Below, piece after piece: positions 1 to 11,230 of a stretch of 64,000 nt of DNA. The DNA is taken from NCBI RefSeq assembly GCF_000516985.1, contig NW_006917091.1:4609022-4673021 (forward strand), given 5' to 3'. How positions within the stretch are numbered: the stretch's first letter is position 1; the number at the start of each line of letters is the position of its first letter. This DNA comes from Pestalotiopsis fici W106-1 (lineage: Eukaryota > Ascomycota > Sordariomycetes > Amphisphaeriales > Sporocadaceae). Under the pieces are notes generated by a model, which ran no database searches, was not told the origin of the DNA, and saw nothing but the letters and a program-made list of their open reading frames with translations. Made by a program: the position numbers and the translations under genes.

Positions 1-223
1 TCCTACCTGTCAAAAGTCAACCTTCATCCATCTACTATTGACGACGGGACGGGGGCTGGCGTGGATGGATTTCGTGGACTGCCAAGCCTAAGCCTTGACT
101 AAGGTAACGGGGTGGGTGGGAAGGTTTACATGTCTTTTCTAGAATCATGAAGGAAATGACAAGAGAGATCGTCATATGAACCGGTGCGTCGCTGAGGCTG
201 ACGGGATGTGTCCCGCCGTCGAT

Positions 224-253
224 CCCATCCCATCCCATCCCATCCCATCCCAT
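224..253. repeat. CCCAT pentanucleotide tandem repeat
   Basis: Six perfect copies of CCCAT in a row. It is a simple microsatellite with no gene on either side. Confidence 0.9.
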
Positions 254-521
254 GTTCCCCCACGCGATTCTTTGGGGGTGTTTAGATACAGTCATCATAT
301 CAGTAGGTACAGCTAGAGGAGGAGGGTTGTTTGCGCTGCAACAAGAAGGGGGGAGAACAAGTGACATCAAGGACGCTGTTAGACTGGCAAAGAAGTTTGC
401 CGCGGGCTTTGCTTGCGGCAAGTAGTCAAAAATCTGTGTGTATCTATCTGCATTTCGGTTCCAACCTAGAATCGAGTGGCTCATGGCGACGGGCAATTTG
501 TATGCCCCCATCAAGACTGGA

Positions 522-552
522 TTGCCGCAAACTGCCGCAAACTGCCGCAAAC
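522..552. repeat. Short tandem repeat of a 10-mer, about three copies
   Basis: The unit ACTGCCGCAA appears twice exactly, preceded by one partial copy. It lies in non-coding DNA. Confidence 0.85.
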
Positions 553-3434
553 CATTAAGAAGAAGTTGGTGGGTTGAACGCGATTCAGGGGATTTGCTGT
601 ACTCTATACACTAGCCACCCTTTTGCCCCCTTCTATTGCTTGCTATATATATCCAAAATGAAAAAAGGCAGATGGTCTTCAAGAATGGCTTCGTACTTGT
701 GTGCAAATACATACTAGACTTTTGGGTATTTTTGTAGCTTCATTGTGTCTATAAGCAATGGTGGTAATTGTGATTGCCTTGGCCAGAGACCATGATCATG
801 TCTGGCCGCCGGCGGAGGAATTTTTAGCAATGATGGAGGCAAAGACTATTGTGTGCCGGATTTTTGGCCACTCTCATTCTGTCCTCTCTTTTATTTTCTC
901 CGACCTTTCTAGCCGTCCGACGGAATAGCTCTGAATGTACAAAGTGCCACAGTTTTTTAGAGCCCGCTTGACTTGGCACACGCTGCAGTAGTCTGTATGC
1001 AAGAACGCAGGCGGCGTCGGAATACTAGAACGTATGCGGGCACGTAAGAGTCGTGATCAACTTTTTGGAGGGGTGACTATGTACTATTCGAGAAAAGTCC
1101 CCTTCAAAGTGTGCCACCCGGAGCCTAGCGCTGGGAGGGAGGGAGAGGGGGAGGTTCCACGGCAACGTCCGATGCGGGAACAGTGAGCGTGTGCCTCGAT
1201 ATATTTCCGATCTATACATAGTAGAGAGACTGGAAGAGAAGGAGGAAGAAGTATTGTTTTCCAGCAGACAGTTAGTTGTGCACGAAACAAATGTCATCAA
1301 CCCAACGATACGCCCTTGGTGAAAAATGAAAAAGGTAAAATGAATTCATCTTTGCATGTCAAGCCAGCGGCCGCTTCCCCTCCAATCGGTTGGCTGCTGC
1401 TTCTGTTTGTCGTTGTTGCATTCGTACCTACGTTCGGGTATTATGCCCAGACGGAACAACATCAGCGCAGGTACGAGGTGCATAAGGCAAATAGTCGTTC
1501 GGTTTAATTGATCGGATTTAATGTAATGTTCTGGGCGCGCGCGGCGCAATATAAATTGTGTATTCATGCCTACCTACGAAACAGTCCCTATGTAAGCTTT
1601 GGGGTCTGTCTGTGTGTTGGAATCCCTGCTGCTGATGGTCCATTTCGGCCTTTCTTTCCGCAAGAGGGGCGGAAAGAAATAAACCTGGGGTCGGGTCAAA
1701 GGGTTGAAGTTTGTTAATAGTAGTTGTTGTTGCTCTTGTTCTTTGTATGATGTCTGTCTGCCACAATTGCAACTTCTTTGAAGTATATATCCTACTTGAG
1801 TCTTTGCCGACAGCTAGCCATTGAGATATACTTGTCAAGGTTGAACATTGACGTCAAGATCTCACAACTGCCGGTGTGTATCAGATCCTTTGGGAAAAGG
1901 GTGGTAATCATGACTAGTAATAAGTAAAATCACAAGGCAACAAGGGACATGAAAGTCGGTTCCAGGTAAGAAAGAAAAACGTGCCACCCATTGAAAAATC
2001 CCAAGAAACCAGCAGAGGGCCCCCACGCGACAGGAATGACACAGGCCACCACCCATCAGCGCAGAGAGAGAGAGAGAAAGACCCAGTCCAGTGGACGCTT
2101 TTAATGCACTCTCACTCAGCCCTGGCCCCCTCTTTGCTACCACTACTACCACCACCTACAATGTACATACGCTACAGCCAAGTACTACCAGTTGCAACAC
2201 ACCAAAACTAATACTTGGCTTTAATTCATTTCCCTTATCTATTGATGCCACCCCACGACCCTTTACACTAGAACTAGACTAACCGACTACCCTGAACTCA
2301 ACTTATAGTACACTTTTCGTCAACAGAGGGACAACATACATACAACACGCGACTGGTTGCGACGGCGCAAAGAGTAGACAGACACTTGGCTAGGACGATG
2401 GAAAGGATGATTTGGGACCAGGTTATTTCCGCCGAAAGAAAGACAAGAGGGCCAATGACTTCTTTCTCTTCCTTTCTTGCTTTTCCTCTTACTTTATTTT
2501 TTTTTTGCTTCTCTTCTTATGTGAGAGAGTTGACCATGATTGAAAGTCCATGACCGAACCGAGGCTGTGATTCGCTGCTGTGACGCGACCTGCAGGGTTG
2601 CTTTGCCGAGCCCGGATGGTCGCCTCCTCATTTGGGCTGGACACCCAGGACCTGGAAAGGGACCAGGACCAGCTTGCAAGGCGTCTTTTTGCGCATTCTC
2701 GAACCACACGATGGAGGGTGAGACGGCGCCTCCAACGGTCGGTTGATAAGGCTGTTGGTTTTTTAGCTTCCAGCTCAAAATCGTATGCGTGTCGGTTGGA
2801 ATTCGACTTCTTTCTCTTTCTCTTTCTCTCTGTTCCCGCAGTATTTGGGGTACCATTCCTTGGTAGGTCATGCTTCAGGTTCAGGCAAAGTAGCCACCTC
2901 TCTCCTTCATTTTCTTTCCTCTCCGTCTGTCTGACATTCTAGCGATATATGACCTCTTTATACCATGACATTCTTGCCTTCCATGTGCAAAAGGAATGAC
3001 AACAGTAACCATTACTACTACTACAACAACCCAGATAGACAGACTGGCTCTTGACTGGAGACTTTCCTCAAATACAAGAGAGATGATATATATACACACA
3101 TATATATATTCCGTACCAACCCTACCCACGTACTGGCCTCGTAACGTACACACTCATCCCTACACTAGACTAGAAAATAGAACGGGATCCACTTGCCATG
3201 CGATCATACTGCTTTGGGTTGTCGCCCCTAAGCTGGTATAGCGTTGCGATAACATGCAACGAGCAAACACACACACACACACAAGTCATTGACGGGCGAT
3301 CCGGTCAATCTCCCACCCCTCGTAAGCCCTTGCAAGGGGTCCGGCCGGCCCTGGTCGTCCATGTAGGTACCATAGGTACGATACAGGCTGGAGGGGGGGA
3401 AACCGACGGACAAACTCGCATCGTCTTCAACCAT

Positions 3435-3447
3435 CTATCTCTGATAA
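3435..3447. promoter_or_regulatory. Paired HGATAR sites upstream of the ammonium transporter
   Basis: CTATCT (3435-3440) and TGATAA (3442-3447) both fit the HGATAR consensus, lie in opposite orientation and are one base apart. Fungal GATA factors of the AreA/NIT2 class activate ammonium transporter genes under nitrogen limitation and prefer paired sites. The pair is about 640 bp upstream of the start codon at 4091. The sites are seen; their use by an AreA-type factor is inferred. Confidence 0.4.
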
Positions 3448-4090
3448 GTGTGGTTTTGCGCGGCCCTTTTGCAGTACATTTGTGGACGATTCCTTCTTTT
3501 TTTCCCAGCTCTTGCAGAACCCACTTCCATTCCTTTCTCTTTTGCCCCTCCATTGTATAATACCTTAAATGGGCGTGTGAGTGAGCCTCTTTTATTCTCC
3601 ACCCCCAGCCGCCGTCAACAAGCCTGCCGCCGCGTGCTCCATCCATACTATAATTTATTTTCTCATATATATACCAACTTTTGCTTCTCTTGCATCCGGG
3701 GACGCCGCCAACGTCTCCACGTTTTCAGTTGATCAGCCTTCTTTCCCCCCCGGCCACTTCTGGAATTGCTTCTTCTGGGAACAGCTGTCACTTGTGTGTT
3801 TTGCCTCAGAGACACTGTTGTACTCCCCCCTACAACGCCTGACAATCCACTCCTTCTTGCAGGCGGCATCATCAATTTCTGCATGTTCCACCGCCCTTCT
3901 TGACGACGACGAAAACCCATACTTGAAGAAAACCTCCCCAAAAAAGGCTGCCAACTTGACCTGGACTCCGGTGGACTGACTACCTCTTTCGATATTTCAA
4001 AGTCGACGATATTGATTCTCCATTTTAAACCGCCAATTTCGATTTGATTCGGCTCTTGAGAGGATTTTGTCCCCCCCAACCATATTCAAA

Positions 4091-5781
4091 ATGGTCGTCG
4101 TGGACGGTATAGACCTCGATGACTACTATGTCGGCAAAACACCATACAATGGCACCGAGGCAGATGGAGGGGATCCCACGACGGAGAACTTGAACATATG
4201 GTACGAGTCGGGAGATATTGCTTGGATGATAACAGCCACGGCTCTCGTCCTTCTCATGATACCTGGTGTTGGGTGAGTTTTCAGACCTTCTTCCTGGCCG
4301 GGTGGTTGCCCCTCGTATACTAAACAAAGAAACCCTCCAATACAGCTTCTTCTACTCTGGTCTCGCACGGCGAAAGTCGGCATTGTCTCTCATATGGTTG
4401 TCCGTCATGGCAACGGCCGTCACATCTTTCCAATGGTTCTTCTGGGGCTACTCCCTGACCTTTTCGCACACGGCCGGCCCATTCCTGGGAGACCTGGCCA
4501 ACTTTGGCTTCAAAAACGTCCTGGCGCGCCCGTCGGTAGGGTCCACGCGGATCCCGGACCTGCTCTTCGCCGTGTACCAGGGCATGTTCTCGGCCATCAC
4601 GGTGGCGCTGGCGACGGGCGCCGTGGCCGAGCGCGGGCGCATGCTGCCCTGCGTCATCTTCATGTTCATCTGGGCCACGATTGTCTACGACCCCATTGCC
4701 TGCTGGACCTGGAACCCGAGCGGCTGGTCCAACAAGATGGGCGGGCTCGACTTTGCCGGCGGCACCCCCGTGCACATTGCCTCGGGCTGCGCCGCCCTCG
4801 CCTACTCCATGATGCTGGGCCGCCGCCGCGGCCACGGCACCCACGAGCTCAACTACCGGCCGCACAATGTCACGCACATTGTCATTGGTACTGTCTTCAT
4901 GTGGGTGGGCTGGTTCGGCTTCAACGCCGGTTCCGCCCTGGCCGCCAACCTGCGCGCCGTCATTGCCGCCACCGTTACCAACCTGGCAGCCTGTGTCGGC
5001 GGTGTCACCTGGTGTCTCCTGGATTATAGGCTGGAGAGAAAGTGGTCGGCTGTAGGCTTCTGTTCGGGGGTCATTGCTGGGCTCGTAGCCATCACGCCGG
5101 GATCAGGTAAGCACTTTTTCCAAATTCCGTGTCCTGGCATTCGCGAATATCTTATCATATACTAATTATATCCCACCAGGTTTCGTCCCAGTCTGGGCCT
5201 CGGTCCTCTATGGAATACTCGGAGCCTCGTGCGCCAACTACGCAACCAAGCTAAAGTTCCTCGTCGGAGTCGACGACGCCCTGGACATTTTCGCCGTGCA
5301 CGCCGTCGGCGGTCTCGTGGGCAACGTGTGCACGGCCCTGTTCGCCAGCCGCTCCGTGGCGGCGCTCGACGGCAGCACCGTGATCGCGGGCGGCTGGCTC
5401 GACCGCCACTGGGTGCAGCTGGGCTACCAGCTGGCCGACTCGGTCGCCGGCGGCCTGTACTCGTTTGTCCTGACGACGCTGATCCTGTTCCTCATCAACA
5501 TGATCCCCGGCCTGCGCCTCCGCGCCCACGAGGAGGCCGAGATCCTCGGCATCGACGACGCCGAGATTGGCGAGTTCGCCTATGACTATGTCGAGCTGAC
5601 CCGCGAGGTCCTCAACGACGACGTCGTCGTCGGCGGCGGCGCCAATGACGTACCCGGCACCAGCCTCTACTCCCGCGACCACACGGCCAGCCCTTTTGAT
5701 CCGCGCGAGAAGAATAGTATCCCCCTGACAGACGCAAGGGCGTATGCAGGGAATACCAACCGCTCTGCGCTGGTGAGGTAA
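4091..5781 (+). CDS. Ammonium transporter, Mep2-type (His/His)
   Basis: Amt/Mep family channel-like transporter that brings ammonium across the plasma membrane. Three exons: 4091-4272, 4346-5106 and 5180-5781, joined by introns with GTGAGT and GTAAGC donors; the second intron carries a CTAAT branch site. The product is 514 aa, a normal length. The start has a CAAAATGG context. The family signature with its FAGGTPVH motif and both pore histidines are present, at about residues 204 (VHIASG) and 355 (AVHAVGG). His at both positions is the arrangement of bacterial AmtB and yeast Mep2; Mep2 also acts as an ammonium sensor for filamentous growth. The cytosolic tail contains the conserved GEFAYDYVE segment. 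It is convergent with POL4. A second, Glu/His-type transporter lies at 59.4 kb. The family call is firm; Mep2-like sensing is inferred. Confidence 0.95.
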
Positions 5782-6784
5782 ACAGCGTGTCATTTTGCAT
5801 AAAAAAGTTTTTCTAAATTTATTCTATTCATGCCGTCTTTTGAATATATAAAGTACAAAAAGTACAAACCTAAATGGCTAGAGGAGGACAAATACCATTC
5901 AATGTTTAGGCTATCACGGTATACAAACTTTAGAGCTCCTTGAAGAAATTCTACAATTCTCTTTACCATAATCTTTCCACTTAGTCAATCAGGTACCTTG
6001 CTGCTCGGTGAGACATGCTTCCGTCTATTCGACAGCCCAAGACAAACTTGACATCTTGACATCTGACACAATTATCCATCCACTCTCAGGTGGAGAGGCA
6101 AAGGGGGTCGGGCGGCAGGATCTTCAGAAGGGGATAGAAATCGCCCGTGGCTGCATGCTTGACCACGTGTAATCACAAAGTCTAATTGATGAACATTGCA
6201 AGTGGCGGGGAGAAACACGGAGGCGGTGAAAGAAAACGGTGTTACAGTTGTACGCGCGCGCATTTTTGGCAGCTTTCATCAACTCAAACGAGAGAAGGGG
6301 GGGGGAAGAAGAAAAAGCAATATCATAACCGTTTCAAGGTTGCAAGGCTGGCATGGGCTAGGCTGGCATGGCTGGTTCAATCAATATGCACGTCATATTT
6401 CAAGGTTTTCTCTTGCATTTCGTGATACCCGGATTGCAGAAACTGTGTTATATGCATGTACAGATGGCGGCTAGGCATGTCAGGGGTCCACGAGTATCAG
6501 AGTTGGATACAGCCACTTTTGACACAAGGCTGTAAATCTTTTTCTTGTTTTATCATGGCGGTGTAAGACCTTGCTATATTGATGACGTGCTATCACGGGT
6601 CTGCTCGGCCTCCAGGATGGAAATCATTATCTGTCCTGTACCTTGTTTGCAAGACGTATACCAAGTTAACAGGCTATCGATGTTAGGCCAATGTTGCTCC
6701 TTTGTACGACTTTGGTGTCTCGAAGAAGTCATTCTTCGAGGCACCACCACCATCTTCATGGGCGTCGTGGAACCAGATTCACGT
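5782..6784. other. Intergenic region between convergent genes
   Basis: It holds the two 3' ends of the ammonium transporter and POL4. A short imperfect repeat of the GGCTGGCATGG kind lies near 6345-6375. No gene is seen. Confidence 0.6.
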
Positions 6785-9208
6785 CTAGCACCACCTTTGA
6801 TGCGGCTCTCTCCACTGAACCCCCAGAGCCTCAAAGATTTTCTTTTCATCTCTCCCTTCCACTAGCTCTCCATCAGTGTATTTGACCCTGCCTGGGCCTC
6901 TTATGACGCCACGAAAGAGCCCTCGCTGATTCAGGCACATGCCCTTCTTATCCCCTAATAAGCGCATGCTCCTGTTGAACAAGTCATTGCCGGTAAAGTA
7001 TAGCAGTGCCGCACCAAACTCGGTCTCGGGAACCAGGAGGAAATCGATCCGTCTCCATATTGGCTTGTATTGTGTCCTATCACCAGGAAACTCTTCCTTG
7101 GGAAGTACACAGCATCCATGCCATTTGTTTCCAGTATCGGACCGGGATGTTGCAAGACCGGCTGTCAGAAAGCCTTGACGCATCAATCTGCCGACTAGTT
7201 CGTCGAGAAATGGCCCAAGGTCAGCACTTGCCGTTGTTCCTTTCTTGGTGACTATAAAGTCTATATCTCCTGAGCTGTCCGAACCTCGTCGATAGCTGCC
7301 CCCAATGAGCAGCTCGACTCTAGAGTCTAATTCCCGGGCCACTCTCCTGACGTGATCACCCAAAGCCTCAACTTCAGCGCGTGGGATGCGCGTATTCAAG
7401 TCGTCAAAGTGCTCCACGCCTATACGCTGGTTCCTGCTGAGATTGGCCCTCTCGAGCAAATCGTCTAGGGTCCGATAACCTTGAGCAATCCACTTCTCTG
7501 CCGTCTGGAGACCGACGTCATAGACCTTCAAGAATAATTCACGGGCCTCATGATTTGGTTCATTCGCAGCTTCTTCCAGCCTCCTGAGGCGGCCAGTGGT
7601 GACAATTTCTTCAATTTTGTCGGCGAGTCGATCACCAATACCTGCAATATCCTTTGCTTGGCTTGATGTGAGAATCTTGGTTGACTGCTGACGAAGGGCT
7701 GAAATTGCTCTGCGATAGGCGGTCACACGCCAATGCTCATTATTTCTTGTGTAGTGGTCACACATGGACTGCAACATGGCAATTGTATCAGCATTGGGGT
7801 TATCAGGCTTGGCGTCCTTCGTGCCCCCCTTCATGCAAGCAAACTTGTCTTGCCAATTCTCATTCTTGAGGCGTTTGGCCTTTGTTTTCCGGGGATTCTT
7901 CCTCTGCGGTTCATCATCCGAACTTTCTCTCCCATTGTCAACTGCGGTTTGTTCGATAGAAGGAGCAGTCGAAATGTCCGCAGACGATGGGCGCCTGTCG
8001 TCCTCCATTTCACTCTCAGCATCAACGTTGGCATCTGGATTGGCTTTGGCGAAATGGATAATTTGCGCGAGCTCATCTTCATCCGCCTTACCCTCTGCTC
8101 CTGCCTGGGACACGTCTAGTGGCATCTCCTCTTGGCTAACACTGTTTTCGTGATCAACGTCCGCAGTGGCTTTTTGACTCCCCAATTGGGAATCGGAAAT
8201 GACGTTGCCTGAAGATAGCTGAGTACTCTTCTGTGTAGAAGCATCACTCCTCGGAGGGGTGGCGGCCGGATCGAGATGACCAGTTCGGGCGCGACTTCTA
8301 GGTGCCTTGGGCTGCAACGACCGTTCCGATGTCTCTGATGATTGTGGAGGATCGACTGACGAGTTGAGCGTGGACGATAATCCTTGGACCTTGAATTTCT
8401 CCCGATCTGGTTTCAAAAAGGTACGGTAGCTGATGCATTCCATGGGGTATACATCATTGACAACAATCTTATCCGCCAACTCATTGGCAGAAAAGGCCTT
8501 TTCAAGGTCCTTGTGAGTGAGATCTGCATCGACAATCAAATGCGTGGCCTCTCTCAAGGTACGCACCCATTCGGCGCCATGCTCACGGGCTTTGGTGATG
8601 CGCCGCTCTCGCACAGCATTGGTGTCATTATTTGGAAAGTAGAAGAATGACGAGCCCTTGAACCATTGCTGTGCCTCAGGCGCCATATTGAGCTTTGTGG
8701 GTCTCTTGCGTTTGCCCATGGTGACTGATGGTGTGTCTTCAGCTGATGGTGATGACCGGTTCGTCCTGCGCAGTTGCGGGCGTGAGACTTTCCGGCTCGG
8801 TTGGCTGGAAGATGCTTGCACTGAGTCTGGTACAGATATAATTTCCTCATTAAAAGTCACGTTGAGCAGCGACGCAAGTTGGGGCCTCTTTGTCGGATTT
8901 CCTTCGGGCTCGGGCGTATCTTCAATGATGATCACGTCTGCTCGAGGGGTAGCTCTTGGTGTCCTCTGAACAGCGGCAGAGTCAGAGGCTGTTCTTCGAG
9001 GAGCCTCAAGACGTGGGGTACTGGTGCCGCCAACAGTTGATCGTGTTCTTGGTGTTGGTTTCCTCGGACTAGAATGTGCAAAGGCCTTGCATTTGGCTCG
9101 GTGGTTAGCTTCTTCGGCTTCAAGGATCTGGTCGTCGGTCTCATCGATTTGCTCCAAGTCTTGCAGTCGACTGAAAAGGGCCGTTTTGTCGTCCAAGTCT
9201 GGATCCAT
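6785..9208 (-). CDS. POL4: DNA polymerase X family (Pol4 / polymerase lambda-mu type)
   Basis: Intron-free frame of 807 aa. An N-terminal BRCT domain (about residues 181-270) is followed by a long Ser/Pro/acidic linker and a Pol X catalytic core (about 470-807). The core has the helix-hairpin-helix GIGDRLADKI (about 523-532), the nucleotide-binding GGSYRRG (636-642), and catalytic aspartates in DID (648, 650) and RRIDF (722). The YFTG motif of the family is at 737-740. Such enzymes fill gaps during non-homologous end joining and base-excision repair in the nucleus. The BRCT plus Pol X layout matches yeast Pol4 and animal Pol lambda. The gene is divergent from riboflavin synthase, with 0.9 kb between starts, and convergent with the upstream transporter. 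Confidence 0.93.
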   Translation of the reverse strand: MDPDLDDKTALFSRLQDLEQIDETDDQILEAEEANHRAKCKAFAHSSPRKPTPRTRSTVGGTSTPRLEAPRRTASDSAAVQRTPRATPRADVIIIEDTPEPEGNPTKRPQLASLLNVTFNEEIISVPDSVQASSSQPSRKVSRPQLRRTNRSSPSAEDTPSVTMGKRKRPTKLNMAPEAQQWFKGSSFFYFPNNDTNAVRERRITKAREHGAEWVRTLREATHLIVDADLTHKDLEKAFSANELADKIVVNDVYPMECISYRTFLKPDREKFKVQGLSSTLNSSVDPPQSSETSERSLQPKAPRSRARTGHLDPAATPPRSDASTQKSTQLSSGNVISDSQLGSQKATADVDHENSVSQEEMPLDVSQAGAEGKADEDELAQIIHFAKANPDANVDAESEMEDDRRPSSADISTAPSIEQTAVDNGRESSDDEPQRKNPRKTKAKRLKNENWQDKFACMKGGTKDAKPDNPNADTIAMLQSMCDHYTRNNEHWRVTAYRRAISALRQQSTKILTSSQAKDIAGIGDRLADKIEEIVTTGRLRRLEEAANEPNHEARELFLKVYDVGLQTAEKWIAQGYRTLDDLLERANLSRNQRIGVEHFDDLNTRIPRAEVEALGDHVRRVARELDSRVELLIGGSYRRGSDSSGDIDFIVTKKGTTASADLGPFLDELVGRLMRQGFLTAGLATSRSDTGNKWHGCCVLPKEEFPGDRTQYKPIWRRIDFLLVPETEFGAALLYFTGNDLFNRSMRLLGDKKGMCLNQRGLFRGVIRGPGRVKYTDGELVEGRDEKKIFEALGVQWREPHQRWC

Positions 9209-10096
9209 ATCCTTACACCAATGCCGTCATGTCGAAGTGGCAGTTGTTGACAATGAACGCGCAATCATTTTTGGATCCGGAGAAGGTGCTTGCGAGGTAC
9301 AACAAGACAAATCGGTCACCTCATTTCCAAGAAACAAATATGATGATGGAATCCAAGAAAATGAGACATGTGCCTTGCCGTTGGGCTCGTGCTCGTGCTT
9401 GTGCGCTATGATTACACGATCTCCGCGGCCATGGAGTTTGTGTTGTGTGGGCATGAAAGTGGCGTCATGTGGAAATCGAGCAAACTACCTTTGTTGCACT
9501 TCCCGAAACGAAATCATGAAAGCGAATGATGAGCGCGCAGGCAGCATCGTCTTGTCTTAGTGCCCGTAGTCCAATCATGTTGTGGCGCTCAGCTCCTTCC
9601 ATATACATTATCATTACTTTAGCCTAACAGACAGCCATGAATTATTATACGGTCATCATGTTCCATTTGACCTAGACCATAAAAAATCAACTTTCTTGAA
9701 TTGAAGTCGTGGTTGAACAGATCTATGCTTTTATCACATGTGAGTATCTGGAGCTACGATCGAACAACCAACGGATCTAGATCTACACTACAGAATGCCC
9801 AGCGATGCACATCGGAAAGAAAGAAAATGCTCCACACTGATCCCTGGACACACGCACATTAGCTACCTGCCAGTCAGTGCTGCTACGCGCGCCGCACCCT
9901 GGACCCCCTGTGCAATGGCGGGGCATCTCCTGGCATTGGCGACGGATGGCGGGGCAGCTTCAACCGCTGCGAAACGTCATGTCATCATGTATTGCCAGTA
10001 ACCGTTGACCTTTATCCGCCGACGGCCGCCATTCTCTCACCGAATTCAATTCGTGATAAACTGTCGCCGGAACTTTTCAACGTAAAGTCGCCCAAA
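9209..10096. other. Divergent promoter region between POL4 and RIB5
   Basis: 888 bp between two start codons on opposite strands. Short overlapping frames on both strands lack splice signals or codon bias. It is likely a shared promoter region; I recognised no specific site. Confidence 0.55.
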
Positions 10097-10957
10097 ATGT
10101 TTACAGGATTGGTCGAAGAGATTGGAGGTATGTGCAAAGCAATATTCCCAGGCGCCGAGACACCTTTCCGCTTCGTCCGGGCCCCTTGCCGTCACCTGCA
10201 GGGAAAGGGAAGCATCACCAAGGAGAAGGAAGAAACAGTAAAGCGCTGACCGAGAACCAAAACCTAACCAGAGGTCACCGAGCTCAACCCGCAGGATGCG
10301 ACCGGCGGCACCTCGCTGACCATTGCGCTGCCCGCCTCGTCCTCGCTCCTGTCCGACGCCATCCTGGGCGACAGCATCGCCGTCAACGGCGTGTGCCTAA
10401 CGGCCACCACCCTCTCGCCAGAGGCGGACCCGCGGCCCTCCTTCACCGTCGGCATCGCCCCCGAGACGCTGCGCCTGACCGACCTCGGCGAGCTCAAGGC
10501 CGGCTCGCGCGTCAACCTCGAGCGCGCCGTCCGCGCCGACACCCGCATGGGCGGCCACTTTGTCCAGGGTCACGTTGACAGCATCGCTACCATTACCCGC
10601 CGTGCCCCCGACGGAAATGCCGTTACTCTGCGCTTCCAGCCCAAGAACCGCGACATCATGCGCTATGTTGTATACAAGGGCTTCATTGCCCTCGATGGCA
10701 CAAGTCTGACTATTACTGCCGTCAACGATGCCGAGGCCTGGTGGGAGGTCATGCTCATCTCGTACACCCAGGAAAAGGTCGTTCTGGCCCAGAAGAAGGA
10801 AGGCGACAGCGTCAACGTAGAGGTTGACGTACTGGCAAAATACGCCGAGAAGAGTATGGCCGGATACCTTCAGGGCGACCAAGGTGCGCTCAAGCCCATT
10901 GTCGAAAAGATTGTGCAAGATCTAGTTGCCCAGGCCATGGGGGCGCATTCCGCATAA
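10097..10957 (+). CDS. RIB5: Riboflavin synthase
   Basis: Makes riboflavin by dismutation of two 6,7-dimethyl-8-ribityllumazine molecules, the last step of vitamin B2 synthesis. Exons are 10097-10127 and 10272-10957, with a GTATGT donor and a CAG acceptor; CTGAC near 10242 is the probable branch site. The first exon gives the family's invariant MFTGLVEEIG start, which fixes the start codon. The 238-aa product has two lumazine-binding repeats; NGVCLTA and DGTSLTI are the matching motifs of the two halves, and GGHFVQGHVD is the family signature. The length is normal. Its end is 273 bp from the end of MUS81 on the other strand. Confidence 0.95.
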
Positions 10958-11230
10958 ACATTGGCATGACGAATCTTTGATTATTGAGGTACAAATGACT
11001 GTGAATAGACTGCAAGCAGGATATAGACCAATATTGTTTCTTTATTCTTCCCCTGGAGAATGACACTGCTGGCTTGATTCGTCGTGACTTTTTTTTTTTT
11101 TAAAAAAAAAGGAAGTAAAAAAGATGGAATGGCAGGCAAATTAACATATCTTACATGGAATCCCCTCGAGAGCAGTCTGATGTCCGATCCGCGGTGCCAG
11201 TGATAAGTCGGGCAATGCGTGATGCATAAT

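Larger units (their letters stand above)
1..4090. other. Left flank without a supported gene
   Basis: No reading frame here combines codon bias, splice signals and a recognisable domain; open frames are short and overlap on both strands. The stretch is rich in homopurine and homopyrimidine runs and ends in a pyrimidine-rich leader before the ammonium transporter start at 4091. It contains short tandem repeats and a GATA-factor site pair, listed separately. It is probably intergenic DNA plus promoter and 5' leader. Confidence 0.6.

Noticed and set aside
35..550. 171-codon minus-strand frame at the left edge
   Set aside because: Includes the CCCAT repeat and a 10-mer repeat; no protein-like features.
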